Shown in pieces: positions 1 through 6,817 of a DNA stretch of 9,228 nt. The stretch lies in NCBI GenBank assembly GCA_023265495.1, contig JAHFTP010000055.1, positions 1 through 9,228 of the forward strand. Direction: 5' to 3'. The DNA comes from Chlamydiota bacterium (GTDB lineage: Bacteria > Chlamydiota > Chlamydiia > Chlamydiales > Rhabdochlamydiaceae). Numbering within the stretch: the first letter of the stretch is position 1; each line of letters opens with the position of its first letter. Made by a program: the position numbers and the translations under genes. The notes under the pieces were generated by a model. The model searched no databases. It was not told where the DNA came from and worked only from the letters and a program-made list of their open reading frames with translations.

Positions 1-171
1 AGTACAAGGCTGTAAGAGAGACCGACAAAGGCCCCCATCTACAAAATAAGCAGACACCTTAACTTTAGGAGCCTTAGCTATTTTAAGAGTGGAATGAAAA
101 GGAAGGTGGGGTAAAGAGAGCTCTTTACCCCCATATATACTGTCACTGAGCAGAGGAGGATCCCTCTCCAT
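1..171 (-). CDS. Partial gene at the window edge, possibly methylated-DNA--protein-cysteine methyltransferase (ada/ogt-like)
   Basis: An ATG at 171-169 opens a frame of 57 codons without a stop to the left edge, so the C-terminal part is missing. The visible protein starts MERDPPLLSDSIYGGKE and includes a segment reading KVKVSAYFVDGGLCRSLL. That segment resembles the strand-turn-strand 'GLCRL' region near the N terminus of O6-alkylguanine-DNA alkyltransferases. The active-site PCHR motif would lie outside the window, so the function is not shown here. In C. trachomatis the gene after the CT476-pheT pair is, as I recall, annotated ada (CT477), which supports the guess. The start overlaps the last 29 bp of the upstream MORN frame (143-171), an arrangement suited to translational coupling. 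No clear Shine-Dalgarno sequence precedes the ATG. A perfect inverted repeat lies inside its first codons. That it is a gene is moderately likely; the family is a guess. Confidence 0.45.
   Translation of the reverse strand, partial: MERDPPLLSDSIYGGKELSLPHLPFHSTLKIAKAPKVKVSAYFVDGGLCRSLLQPCT
108..131 (-). repeat. Perfect 11-bp inverted repeat just after the MORN-frame stop (possible terminator)
   Basis: The arms GGGGTAAAGAG (108-118) and CTCTTTACCCC (121-131) are exact reverse complements with 2 bp between them. On the minus strand the hairpin begins 11 nt after the TGA at 145-143 and is followed by a pyrimidine-rich stretch (ACCTTCCTTTTCATTCC). This has the shape of a weak intrinsic terminator for the lipoprotein transcript, but it lies inside the first codons of the partial gene at 171. 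It could be an attenuator, an RNA-level control of the downstream gene, or evidence that the downstream gene starts later than 171. Confidence 0.45.
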
Positions 172-406
172 GGGCGCTTGAAACGATTTCATCTAGATGG
201 ACGAGTTCGTCGTAGCGGGATTTGCTTACATGGTCGCCTGCGTAGAACCAGGAGACTTTTTCTTCTCCCTCTACAAAGAAGACCTCAGCCCCATGTTTTT
301 TATCGCTATCCCATGTGATCTGATGCGAGATGTTTATGCCATCTACATAGTGTGTCTCCAACCCATTTTTTTCTCCGTATAGGTAGGAGGTCTCTAGAAA
401 TTTCGT
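143..406 (-). pseudogene. Detached C-terminal part of the MORN-variant lipoprotein, downstream of an in-frame TGA
   Basis: Reading on in the same frame after the TGA at 409-407 gives 87 open codons up to the TGA at 145-143. They begin TKFLETSYLYGEKNGLETHY and go on through HGAEVFFVEGEEKVSWFYAG. These are further MORN-variant repeats (pattern G..NG..ETHY..G / K.HGAE.FF.EG...SWFYAG), continuous with the repeats encoded upstream of the stop. The natural reading is one ancestral protein of about 332 residues broken by a single base change: the codon context ...YFKN-[stop]-TKFLE... fits a lost glycine, GGA to TGA. The fragment has no good internal start; a TTG at 361-359 is the only near-start I see. 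It is probably not made unless the TGA is read through. Confidence 0.75.
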
Positions 407-1141
407 TCAATTTTTAAAATAGGTAGATTTCCCATGTAGTCGTCCTCCGATCCATTCTTCGATAGATACGGGCTCTCCGGAGGCGGTGAAGGTCTTTTTT
501 TCTCCGTGGAGTTTGTTGTCTGCATAAAAGGCAATGCTTTCAGGGCTTCCGCTTGGGTAAAATGTTTCCTTCTTTACAGGATATCCTACTTCAAAGTTTT
601 CTTGGGCTAGGAGGACGCCTTTACTATCTCTTTGGATCCTTTGTCCTTTCCCTTTTTCTACGCGGGCTTCCACTTCATTATTTACAGTGAAATATTGTCC
701 ATCGACGAGTTCATCGAGGGTGAATTCTTCGATACTTCTTGGAGCCCCATCAGAGAACCATTGAGTAAAGCTGTGGCGGTTGGCAGAGAGTTGTACACTT
801 TCTTGCACGGGCATGCCTGAGATGTCATAGAGGATTTCTTTGACTGGCTTGCCACGGTTGTAAAGGACATACTTTTCTATGGTCTGCGATTCAGGGTATG
901 TAAATGTGCAAGGACCGTGGAGTTCCCCATTTTCATAGGTGGCTGTTAGTATAGAGCCATTCTTCATGTGGGTGATGACTTGTCCTGGGTAGTTTTTCGC
1001 TTCCCATTCTTCTTTAGATACAGCATAGCCGTACTTATGGACATAGCGCTGAGAGACCACTTGGTCTTCTTTCTTGTCCTTATTGCAGGAGCAAAACAGT
1101 ATACCGACGGCACCGAGGAGAGTATACAACTTCATTTTCAT
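407..1141 (-). CDS. MORN-variant (MORN_2/YwqK-type) repeat lipoprotein, N-terminal 244 residues, truncated by a nonsense codon
   Basis: The 244-residue product begins MKMKLYTLLGAVGILFCSCN, a lipoprotein-type signal peptide with the likely lipidated Cys at 19 (preceded by F-C-S; Cys17 is an alternative). The mature part carries degenerate MORN-variant repeats, for example NGELHGPCTFTY, NKLHGEKKTF and GGRLHGKSTYF. Such repeats occur in proteins that databases name 'YwqK family antitoxin', but an antitoxin role is unproven for the family and not implied here. A surface or periplasmic lipoprotein is the cautious call. It corresponds in position to the gene after pheT in Chlamydia (CT476, from memory). 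The start is supported by AGAGG at 1151-1147, 5 nt before the ATG. It lies 53 bp after pheT, so cotranscription is possible. The frame ends at a TGA (409-407) in the middle of a repeat, and the remaining repeats follow in frame. It may therefore be a pseudogene or a shortened functional protein. Confidence 0.8.
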   Translation of the reverse strand: MKMKLYTLLGAVGILFCSCNKDKKEDQVVSQRYVHKYGYAVSKEEWEAKNYPGQVITHMKNGSILTATYENGELHGPCTFTYPESQTIEKYVLYNRGKPVKEILYDISGMPVQESVQLSANRHSFTQWFSDGAPRSIEEFTLDELVDGQYFTVNNEVEARVEKGKGQRIQRDSKGVLLAQENFEVGYPVKKETFYPSGSPESIAFYADNKLHGEKKTFTASGEPVSIEEWIGGRLHGKSTYFKN

Positions 1142-1162
1142 AGTAACCTCTAGAGAGAAATA

Positions 1163-1191
1163 AGTGTAAATATAAACAATCTTCTATTCAA
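1163..1191 (-). promoter_or_regulatory. Weak candidate promoter between pheT and the MORN lipoprotein gene
   Basis: On the minus strand TTGAAT (1191-1186) and TACACT (1168-1163) are spaced by 17 bp. Each matches 4 of 6 positions of the major sigma factor consensus. It would allow the lipoprotein gene to be expressed apart from pheT. A match this weak occurs easily by chance in AT-rich DNA. Confidence 0.25.
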
Positions 1192-1194
1192 ACA

Positions 1195-3597
1195 CTACAA
1201 TAAACAATCTTGCAACTTTTTTGCTACATTTTGTGTAAGTTGGCTGTGTTCTTGTTCCACCGTTTCGTAGGCAAGCGTCTTAGATTTGTCCCTATAAGTA
1301 AACCGCAGAGTCAGATTTTTTCTGTCGATCCCTAGTTTTTCACTTTGATAAAGGTCCAAGACAAAAACTTGTTCTAGGAGGTTGCCTTTCTCCCTGTGGA
1401 TTGCATCGAGGATATGGGCAATGGGGACATCTTTTTTGAGGGTAAGCGTCCAGTCTCTTTCGGAGCTGGGGTAAAGAGCGAGATCTTTTACCCGCACTTC
1501 TTTTTCTATCAGAGGAGCGGTTTCTTGTAGATTCACTTCAGCAAAAAACACTCTCTGCTTGATATCTAGCCTGTGTAGCAGAGAAGGATGAATCTCTCCG
1601 AGTACTCCAATGGTTTTCCCTTGGCACAAGATCCTAGCCTGTCTTCCCGGGTGTAAATGATGGAGATGAGAAGTCTCGAAGAGGTAGCCTTTAACGGCTA
1701 GGCTGCTTAAGAAATTTTCTACGGCTCCTTTCAGATCGAAGAAGTCTATGTCTCTTATCTTGGGGTTGTGGTGGTATGGGGTTATGTTGCCCGTTAGAAT
1801 AATCCCGCAGCAGCAGTTTTCTTTGAACGCCTCTTTTTCTCTCCAATGGATCTTGCCAATTTCAAATCCCTGTATGGACTCATTTTGGTGGAGGGTGTTG
1901 TATTTCACGACTTGAACAAGTCCTGGCAGCAGGGAGGTTCGAAGTATAGAATAATCAAGGGATTTTGATTGTAGCACGCTGATGTAAGAGCTGTGTTTGA
2001 GGCCGGCTTCTCGTGCAAACTCTGCAAGCGAGGGGCTGATGAGATCGCAAGTGCAAAATTCTTGTAGTCCTTCTCGAAGAAGAGATTCTCTTGCTTTGTT
2101 CTCAAGACAGTACATCGGAGCATGAACTATGGTGGAAGAGACATGTAGCGGAGCCGTCTTAGGGATATTATTAAATCCATAGATCCTAGCTACTTCCTCG
2201 ATGAGGTCTATCTCTTCGGAAATGTCATTGCGATAAGAGGGGATTACCACGTCAAAGAGTCCTTGCTCCTCTTTGGGTATTTTCATTTGGAGGCGGTCTA
2301 GTATTTCCACGACCTCTCTTTGAGAGATGTCAAAGCCCAGGAGCTTTTGCACTCTTTCTATACGAAGGGATATTCTCTTGGGGGTGTAGGGAGCCGCATT
2401 AAGATCTAGTATCCCTTGGATAGCTTTTCCTCCAGCAACGGAGCAGAGCAGTTCTGCAGCGCGGTCAAGTGCATAACTGAGCATCAGGGGATCGATCCCT
2501 TTTTCAAAGCGCTGGGAGGCATCTGTTTTTAGTCCTAGTTGTTTGCACGTCTTTCTAATGCTGCGAGGAGAAAACAGAGCAGATTCAATCACCACCTGCG
2601 TCGTGTTCTCTGAAACTGCGCTGTCAAAGCTCCCCATAATTCCTGCAAAGGCGATAGGGTGTGTTCCGTCGCAGATAAGCAAGCTGTCGCTTGGAATAGC
2701 CCTTGTTTGGTTATCGAGTGTGACGATTTCTGAAGCGCTGGTGTGTGAGGCGATGCGCAGCACTTTTTGGTGGATTTTGTCATAGTCAAAAATATGGAGA
2801 GGCTGTCCGCATTCCAACATAACATAGTTTGCTATATCGACTACGTTGTTAATGCTTCGTATGCCTGCAGTTTCTAGCTTTTTCTTCAGCCAATCGGGGG
2901 AGGGGCCGACCCTGATTTCTTTTACCATCCTGCATCTATAGTGTGAGCAATTTGTTTTATCTAGCAGCTCCACAGATAGAAGAGAAGCAATGGAGGTGGA
3001 TGGGTCTTCTTCCACTTGGCAGGTGAGTTTTTTAAGAGGAGTTTTCAGTAAAGCAGAAAGCTCTCTTGCTATTCCATAGATACTCATGCAATGTCCCAGG
3101 TTGGGAGTCAAGGAGATGTCTATGATGGTGTCTGCAAGGAGAGAGTGGAGATCAGTCCCTAAGGGAAGATCTTCTGATAGTTCCATAATGCCATCTTCTG
3201 CAGCTGCGAGGCCGAGTTCTTCTGCAGAGCAGAGCATGCCGCAAGATTCTACGTCGCGCAGCTTACTTTTTTTTATTTTGAAGCTTTTATTGTTTTCATC
3301 GAAGAGTTCTGCTCCAATTTTTGCAAAAGCTGTAACGAGTCCTGCTCTGCAGTTGGGTGCTCCGCAGACCACTTGAAATGTTTCTGTTCCATCAAAGACG
3401 GTGGCAACGCAGAGGCGGTCTGCGTTTGGATGCGCGGCGGTGGAGAGTACTTTGGCTACGACCACCCCGGTAAACCGGAGGGCTGTAGAGTCGACCGCTT
3501 CTACTTCAAGACCGGCTTCGGTCAGTGTTTCTGCTAGTGCCCCTTCAGAGAGAGAGAGAGGGACGTATTGTTTTAACCAAGATAAAGGTACTTTCAT
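1195..3597 (-). CDS. pheT: Phenylalanine--tRNA ligase beta subunit
   Basis: This is the beta chain of the cytoplasmic alpha2-beta2 enzyme that charges tRNA-Phe; it also hydrolyses mischarged Tyr-tRNA-Phe. The protein has 800 residues, close to the E. coli length (795). Domains in order: N-terminal MKVPLSWLKQYV, the classic PheT start; an EMAP-II/OB tRNA-binding domain at about 40-150 (HPNADRLCVATV, then VVCGAPN and KSKLRDVESCGMLCS); a B3/B4 editing domain at about 215-380 (INNVVDIANYVMLECGQPLH); a B5 domain at about 405-475; the catalytic-like core at about 490-690 (EEIDLIEEVARIYGFNNIP); and a C-terminal FDX-ACB domain at about 707-800 (YPSSERDWTLTL). I chose the ATG at 3597-3595 because family members start at this methionine; an upstream in-frame TTG at 3606 would add only three residues. 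No Shine-Dalgarno sequence is visible. pheS is absent from the neighbourhood, as in Chlamydia. The stop is TAG. Confidence 0.97.
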   Translation of the reverse strand: MKVPLSWLKQYVPLSLSEGALAETLTEAGLEVEAVDSTALRFTGVVVAKVLSTAAHPNADRLCVATVFDGTETFQVVCGAPNCRAGLVTAFAKIGAELFDENNKSFKIKKSKLRDVESCGMLCSAEELGLAAAEDGIMELSEDLPLGTDLHSLLADTIIDISLTPNLGHCMSIYGIARELSALLKTPLKKLTCQVEEDPSTSIASLLSVELLDKTNCSHYRCRMVKEIRVGPSPDWLKKKLETAGIRSINNVVDIANYVMLECGQPLHIFDYDKIHQKVLRIASHTSASEIVTLDNQTRAIPSDSLLICDGTHPIAFAGIMGSFDSAVSENTTQVVIESALFSPRSIRKTCKQLGLKTDASQRFEKGIDPLMLSYALDRAAELLCSVAGGKAIQGILDLNAAPYTPKRISLRIERVQKLLGFDISQREVVEILDRLQMKIPKEEQGLFDVVIPSYRNDISEEIDLIEEVARIYGFNNIPKTAPLHVSSTIVHAPMYCLENKARESLLREGLQEFCTCDLISPSLAEFAREAGLKHSSYISVLQSKSLDYSILRTSLLPGLVQVVKYNTLHQNESIQGFEIGKIHWREKEAFKENCCCGIILTGNITPYHHNPKIRDIDFFDLKGAVENFLSSLAVKGYLFETSHLHHLHPGRQARILCQGKTIGVLGEIHPSLLHRLDIKQRVFFAEVNLQETAPLIEKEVRVKDLALYPSSERDWTLTLKKDVPIAHILDAIHREKGNLLEQVFVLDLYQSEKLGIDRKNLTLRFTYRDKSKTLAYETVEQEHSQLTQNVAKKLQDCLL

Positions 3598-3610
3598 AAT
3601 ATGCAAAAAA

Positions 3611-3616
3611 ATTATA
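3611..3616 (-). promoter_or_regulatory. Candidate -10 element for pheT
   Basis: A perfect TATAAT is read on the minus strand 13 nt before the pheT ATG. No convincing -35 element stands 16-18 bp upstream; that place is occupied by the GGTATA arm of the dyad at 3624-3639. Use of this element would leave a leader of only about 7 nt, which would agree with the missing Shine-Dalgarno sequence. The reading rests on the hexamer alone. Confidence 0.35.
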
Positions 3617-3619
3617 GAG

Positions 3620-3649
3620 TTGAGGTATACCCTTATACCAGACTATCTA
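3620..3649 (+). promoter_or_regulatory. Candidate promoter for the LysM protein gene
   Basis: TTGAGG (3620-3625) and TATCTA (3644-3649) stand 18 bp apart, 27 bp upstream of the ATG at 3677. Each element matches the major sigma consensus at 4 of 6 positions. The dyad at 3624-3639 lies between and over them, so a protein bound there could affect this promoter and that of pheT. Confidence 0.35.
3624..3639. repeat. GGTATA-N4-TATACC dyad in the pheT/LysM divergent promoter region
   Basis: The arms GGTATA (3624-3629) and TATACC (3634-3639) are exact reverse complements around CCCT. The position, midway between two divergent genes and overlapping their candidate promoter elements, is that expected of an operator. 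Six-base arms can also arise by chance in AT-rich DNA. Confidence 0.35.
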
Positions 3650-3676
3650 AATCCTAGAAAAGACAAAACTAGAATT

Positions 3677-4951
3677 ATGGCTGAATCTTTTGAACACTTT
3701 TGGATGAAAAAAGCCAAAACGCTTACGCAAATTTTAATTATAAGCGGCACCTTAAATATAGGCCTTTTGGCCACGTTCATTTATTTTGTTCTCAAAGAAA
3801 AGGAGGAAGCCTTTTCCTTTAATCTCGATGACTCCAAGGCGAATGCGGCTGCGAAACATCTTACTAATGAGCAAGTTCTCAGGGCATACAGCCATCTTCC
3901 CATGCAAGAGCTTCTTTTAAAACTGGAAAATAAGGATCTTGTTGAAGACGGATATGGGAAAAGAGATGTGGCTTTAGGCTGTCTCGTGGCATTTCATCAT
4001 TTTAACATAGACAAAGCTTTAGGTGGCTATCTTTTGCAAAAAAGGATTTTAGCTTTTAGAAACCAAGATGGAACGGAGCTTGCCTATGTGGTGATGTTCC
4101 CCGGCCTTATTGATGAGCAGTTTGAGGCGATCTTATCCTATGCAAAAACGGAGAAATGGCCTTTCACTACGAAGGGTCTTTTCTTTGAGCTGCAAAGAGG
4201 ATCTCCTCCTTATGACCCATTCCTTGTTGAGGCTTTTTGCTTAAGTAGCGAATATCACGCCGTTGCTACCTTATTTGCCAAGACAGACCTTAACATGGAT
4301 AAAGGTGCGCTTATTTCTCTTTTAGCCGAGGGACAGTGGTCTTATCTGCAAGAGTTCACAGAAAAGCAGAGGCTCCTTGCCGACTTTTCTTTAGAGCAGA
4401 GGAGGATGTTTTTGCTGACGTACCTACAGCATAGCAGGTCTAAGATCGCAGCGAAGCTATTTTTGGAAATGGACCAGGAGTTTATTCTAAGGCGCTGTGG
4501 AGACGGTGCTTTACTCACATTTTTAGATTTGCTAGAAGAGGAGAAGCTCCATCTGCAAAATTTGGCAAAAGAGCTTCTCATGAGTCCAAGAAGTGATGAA
4601 ATCAGAAAAAGAGCAGCCCTTATTCTTTACGCTAATGCAGGAGAAACTCCTCCAGAGGTTTTTGACCATATGGCAGCGCTGAAGAGGTTTGCTCCGGAAT
4701 CTATTGCTCTAGTGCAAAAGCCTATAGAGCAGGCAAAGCCGGCTCTTGAGTCTGTGGCAGCGTCTGCATCGACAAAGCCAGCAAAAGATAAAAAGAATAA
4801 AACCCATGTGATTAAAGAGGGGGATAGTCTTTGGAAGATTGCTAGAAAATATGGGGTCAGCATTGAAGCGATCAAAAAAGCCAACCATTTAGAGACGGAA
4901 AAGCTGCGCTCAGGCAAAGAGCTTATTATCCCTGACGCTAACAAAACGTAA
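3677..4951 (+). CDS. Membrane-anchored protein with C-terminal LysM domain
   Basis: The 424-residue product has one transmembrane segment at about 18-39 (ILIISGTLNIGLLATFIYFVL) behind a short basic N terminus. This suggests a bitopic inner-membrane protein with its bulk in the periplasm. Residues about 60-350 form an alpha-helical region without a motif I recognise. A low-complexity Ala/Lys/Pro linker follows (about 340-375), then one LysM domain at 376-419 (HVIKEGDSLWKIARKYGVS ... LRSGKELIIP). LysM domains bind N-acetylglucosamine-containing glycans such as peptidoglycan, so a role in envelope organisation or division is plausible. It matches the position of CT474 in C. trachomatis, as I recall. 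The frame is open upstream to 3401, but that part lies antisense to the pheT start. MAESFEHF at 3677 precedes the membrane segment at the usual distance and is preferred. No clear Shine-Dalgarno sequence is present. It is divergent from pheT and convergent with yidD, with only 7 bp between the two stop codons. Confidence 0.88.
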   Translation: MAESFEHFWMKKAKTLTQILIISGTLNIGLLATFIYFVLKEKEEAFSFNLDDSKANAAAKHLTNEQVLRAYSHLPMQELLLKLENKDLVEDGYGKRDVALGCLVAFHHFNIDKALGGYLLQKRILAFRNQDGTELAYVVMFPGLIDEQFEAILSYAKTEKWPFTTKGLFFELQRGSPPYDPFLVEAFCLSSEYHAVATLFAKTDLNMDKGALISLLAEGQWSYLQEFTEKQRLLADFSLEQRRMFLLTYLQHSRSKIAAKLFLEMDQEFILRRCGDGALLTFLDLLEEEKLHLQNLAKELLMSPRSDEIRKRAALILYANAGETPPEVFDHMAALKRFAPESIALVQKPIEQAKPALESVAASASTKPAKDKKNKTHVIKEGDSLWKIARKYGVSIEAIKKANHLETEKLRSGKELIIPDANKT

Positions 4952-4958
4952 AACACTG

Positions 4959-5168
4959 CTAGGGGACGGGGTCTATGCCGCCGGGATGTCTTGGGTGGCA
5001 TTTGCTAATTCTTTTAAAAGTCAGCCAGGATCCGCGCAGCGATCCATGTTTTCGTATGGCTTCCAGTGAATATTCTGAGCATGTGGGATAAAAACGGCAA
5101 CAACTGCCGAGAAAAGGGCTTATGCAGAGCTGGTAGAGGCGAAGAAAAAGTAGCAATAGTCTTTTCAT
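4959..5168 (-). CDS. yidD: Membrane protein insertion efficiency factor YidD
   Basis: The 69-residue protein shows the full YidD signature: an N-terminal hydrophobic/amphipathic helix (MKRLLLLFLRLYQLCISP) followed by the motif C-C-R-F-Y-P-T-C-S-E-Y at about 23-33. It then has a conserved basic helix and ends in H-P-G-G-I-D-P-V-P. YidD lies at the inner face of the membrane and assists insertion of membrane proteins by YidC. In many bacteria it sits in an rpmH-rnpA-yidD-yidC cluster; here it stands apart from those genes, as in Chlamydia (CT473, from memory). It begins 71 nt after the permease stop on the same strand. No Shine-Dalgarno sequence is visible, and a hairpin lies in the gap. The stop is TAG. 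Confidence 0.96.
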   Translation of the reverse strand: MKRLLLLFLRLYQLCISPFLGSCCRFYPTCSEYSLEAIRKHGSLRGSWLTFKRISKCHPRHPGGIDPVP

Positions 5169-5181
5169 AGGTAAGGCCGTT

Positions 5182-5228
5182 TAGAGCCGATCCTATAGGG
5201 TAGGCTCTATTTAGAAAAGTTTTTTTTT
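5182..5228 (+). terminator. Hairpin plus T-run, reads as a plus-strand intrinsic terminator
   Basis: TAGAGCC (5182-5188) pairs with GGCTCTA (5203-5209), with further pairing inside after one mismatch. On the plus strand nine T residues follow at 5220-5228. The nearest plus-strand gene is the LysM gene ending at 4951, so a transcript stopped here would run antisense through all of yidD. On the minus strand the hairpin falls between the permease stop and yidD and has no U-run, so there it could only be a leader structure. Confidence 0.5.
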
Positions 5229-5239
5229 GATTTTTTTGG

Positions 5240-6631
5240 TTATCCCATTGCGGGAGCCTTGTTTTCTTGTTTAATTAAGAATAGGAGAGAGGCGAGCATA
5301 AGCCAGCCTGCAGCGAAGAATGCTTCATAAAAAAGAAGATTTCCTGTTTCTAGCTGTCCCGGCGGAACAAAACTGATAGCCAAGGCAAAGCCGCAACTTA
5401 CTATCCCTAAAGCCGCAATCGAAGTAAGTCCTATTTTCCCTCCGGGAACTCGATAGGCGCGGTAGACATCTGCTCTTTTGTATCTAAGTAAGAGGGCTGA
5501 GAGAAATAGCAAAATGTAGACGATGATGTAAAACTGAGAGGCAAGCGCTGTCAAGATCCAGAAGGAGCTACTTAAAGTGGGCATGATGAAAGTAAGGCTG
5601 CAAAGCGCGGAGACGATTACTCCTTGCAAGACAAGTATGCGAACGGGAGCTTGATTTTTATTGACTTTGAGTAAGTTTGAGCGCACGCCTGCTAGTTCTA
5701 GGGCTGACAGGAGTCCTTGATTTGTTCCTGATATCCAAACACTCATTCCTCCAAAAGATCCAAATCCAATAAGAAGAGCAATAAGAGGGATCCATGAATC
5801 CCATCCGTAGTGATGGAAGTAAAAAGAGATGGTTTCCATAGTAGCGGAGACGAGGCTGATTTGTTCTTTAGGGATGACAATGCCGATGGAAAAGGTTCCT
5901 AGCAGGGTGAGGAGTAAGATGACTTTTAAGGAGAAGAAAATCGACCTGGGGAAGTTTTTTTGGGGGTTGTCTATGTTGTTAGCATGAAAGGCATTCATTT
6001 CCATGCCGGCAAAGCTAAGAAGCACCCCGGCGAGGAAGGCGAGTTCATCAAAATGATTTAAGGTAGGAAGGAGTGTCTTTGCAGAACAGGTGATTTGACA
6101 AGTTTGCCCGCTACAGAACCACAGACAGCCGAAGGCAATGAGCAAGAGCCCCGGAAGTAGGGTTCCCAATACTACGGCAATAGAACTCAGCCATCCGGAG
6201 AATTTAACTCCGAAGAAGTTGGCTATTAACACACTCCAAAATATCCCTACCGTGACAAAAAAGTTCACCCAGACGTTATGAGCTAAAGTGGGATTAATCG
6301 CATAGGTGAGTGTAACTGCTAGAAAAGAGAGGATCGTAGGATACCAGACAACGTTGGAGATCCAAAGGAGTAATACGGAAAGAAAAGCCATGCGCTTCCC
6401 CAGGGCCTCTTTCACCCAAACATAAATTCCTCCCGGCTGCGGCCACCCGGAAGCTAGCTCTGCAGCTACCAGTGATACGGGTATGAAGAAGCTGGCAGCT
6501 GCAACTATAAGAAAGAAAAAGGAAGAAAAACCATATTCTGCAAGGAAAGGCCAGTTCCTGATGCTTAAGATGGTAGCCACGTTAATCAGAACGAGCATGG
6601 AAATAGGGATAGATTTAGGTTTTGTTTTCAC
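5240..6631 (-). CDS. APC-superfamily amino acid antiporter, GadC/XasA-like (glutamate/GABA-antiporter type)
   Basis: This is a 463-residue polytopic inner-membrane protein with about 12 hydrophobic segments. Family marks seen: the first helix with an NVATILSI stretch (about 17-24); GWPQPGGIYVWVKEALG at about 62-78, the conserved helix 2-3 loop of amino acid/polyamine antiporters; and SFAGMEMNAFHANNIDNPQK at about 206-225, the helix-6 region typical of the GadC/YjeM group. Near the C terminus stands VPPGQLETGN (about 422-431). Transport of a particular substrate cannot be read from this; glutamate/GABA or a related amino acid exchange is the best family guess. Chlamydiae rely on such carriers to draw amino acids from the host. 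The start is a GTG (6631-6629), chosen because it gives the full helix 1 and a basic N terminus; the next ATG (6598) would cut into helix 1. It may be cotranscribed with yidD. No clear promoter is visible in 6632-6739. Confidence 0.88.
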   Translation of the reverse strand: MKTKPKSIPISMLVLINVATILSIRNWPFLAEYGFSSFFFLIVAAASFFIPVSLVAAELASGWPQPGGIYVWVKEALGKRMAFLSVLLLWISNVVWYPTILSFLAVTLTYAINPTLAHNVWVNFFVTVGIFWSVLIANFFGVKFSGWLSSIAVVLGTLLPGLLLIAFGCLWFCSGQTCQITCSAKTLLPTLNHFDELAFLAGVLLSFAGMEMNAFHANNIDNPQKNFPRSIFFSLKVILLLTLLGTFSIGIVIPKEQISLVSATMETISFYFHHYGWDSWIPLIALLIGFGSFGGMSVWISGTNQGLLSALELAGVRSNLLKVNKNQAPVRILVLQGVIVSALCSLTFIMPTLSSSFWILTALASQFYIIVYILLFLSALLLRYKRADVYRAYRVPGGKIGLTSIAALGIVSCGFALAISFVPPGQLETGNLLFYEAFFAAGWLMLASLLFLIKQENKAPAMG

Positions 6632-6739
6632 AGGCTTTCTTATTGGATAAATAAACTAGGAAAACAGTTTTTCATTTTTGCAGATATATAGCAAGCATCT
6701 AAGAAAATGAGAATCTATAGTGTTTTGTTGAGAATAGGA

Positions 6740-6771
6740 AAGAGGGGCGCTTAAGCTTAAGCGCCCCTCTT
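6740..6771 (-). terminator. Perfect 32-bp palindrome, probable terminator hairpin
   Basis: AAGAGGGGCGCTTAAG is followed at once by its exact reverse complement. The dyad is GC-rich in an AT-rich setting and can form a very stable hairpin. It stands 46 nt after the stop of the minus-strand gene at 6818-7150 and 108 bp before the permease start. On the minus strand a pyrimidine-rich tail (TCCTATTCTC) follows, so it most likely ends that transcript. On the plus strand a T-run lies 12 nt beyond (6784-6792). No spacer separates the arms, which would also suit a bidirectional terminator or a protein-binding palindrome. Confidence 0.65.
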
Positions 6772-6817
6772 AGTGTACAAGTTATTTTTTTTATAACAAA
6801 TGACTCTATAAGGTCTT

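Noticed and set aside
407..409. General recoding of TGA as a sense codon in this organism.
   Set aside because: TGA ends the DUF155 gene at a normal family length, and the other genes use TAA or TAG; a local nonsense change is simpler.
3401..3676. Upstream extension of the LysM gene frame by 92 codons.
   Set aside because: It lies antisense to the start of pheT and its translation is Ser/Thr/Ala-rich low-complexity shadow sequence. The ATG at 3677 directly precedes a normal membrane anchor.
4627..5001. Minus-strand frame of 124 codons opposite the end of the LysM gene.
   Set aside because: Shadow of the LysM-encoding frame; it also overlaps the end of yidD.
6781..6797. GTTAT-N7-ATAAC inverted repeat after the 110-residue gene as a separate terminator.
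   Set aside because: Only five AT-rich pairs; the palindrome at 6740-6771 is a far better candidate.
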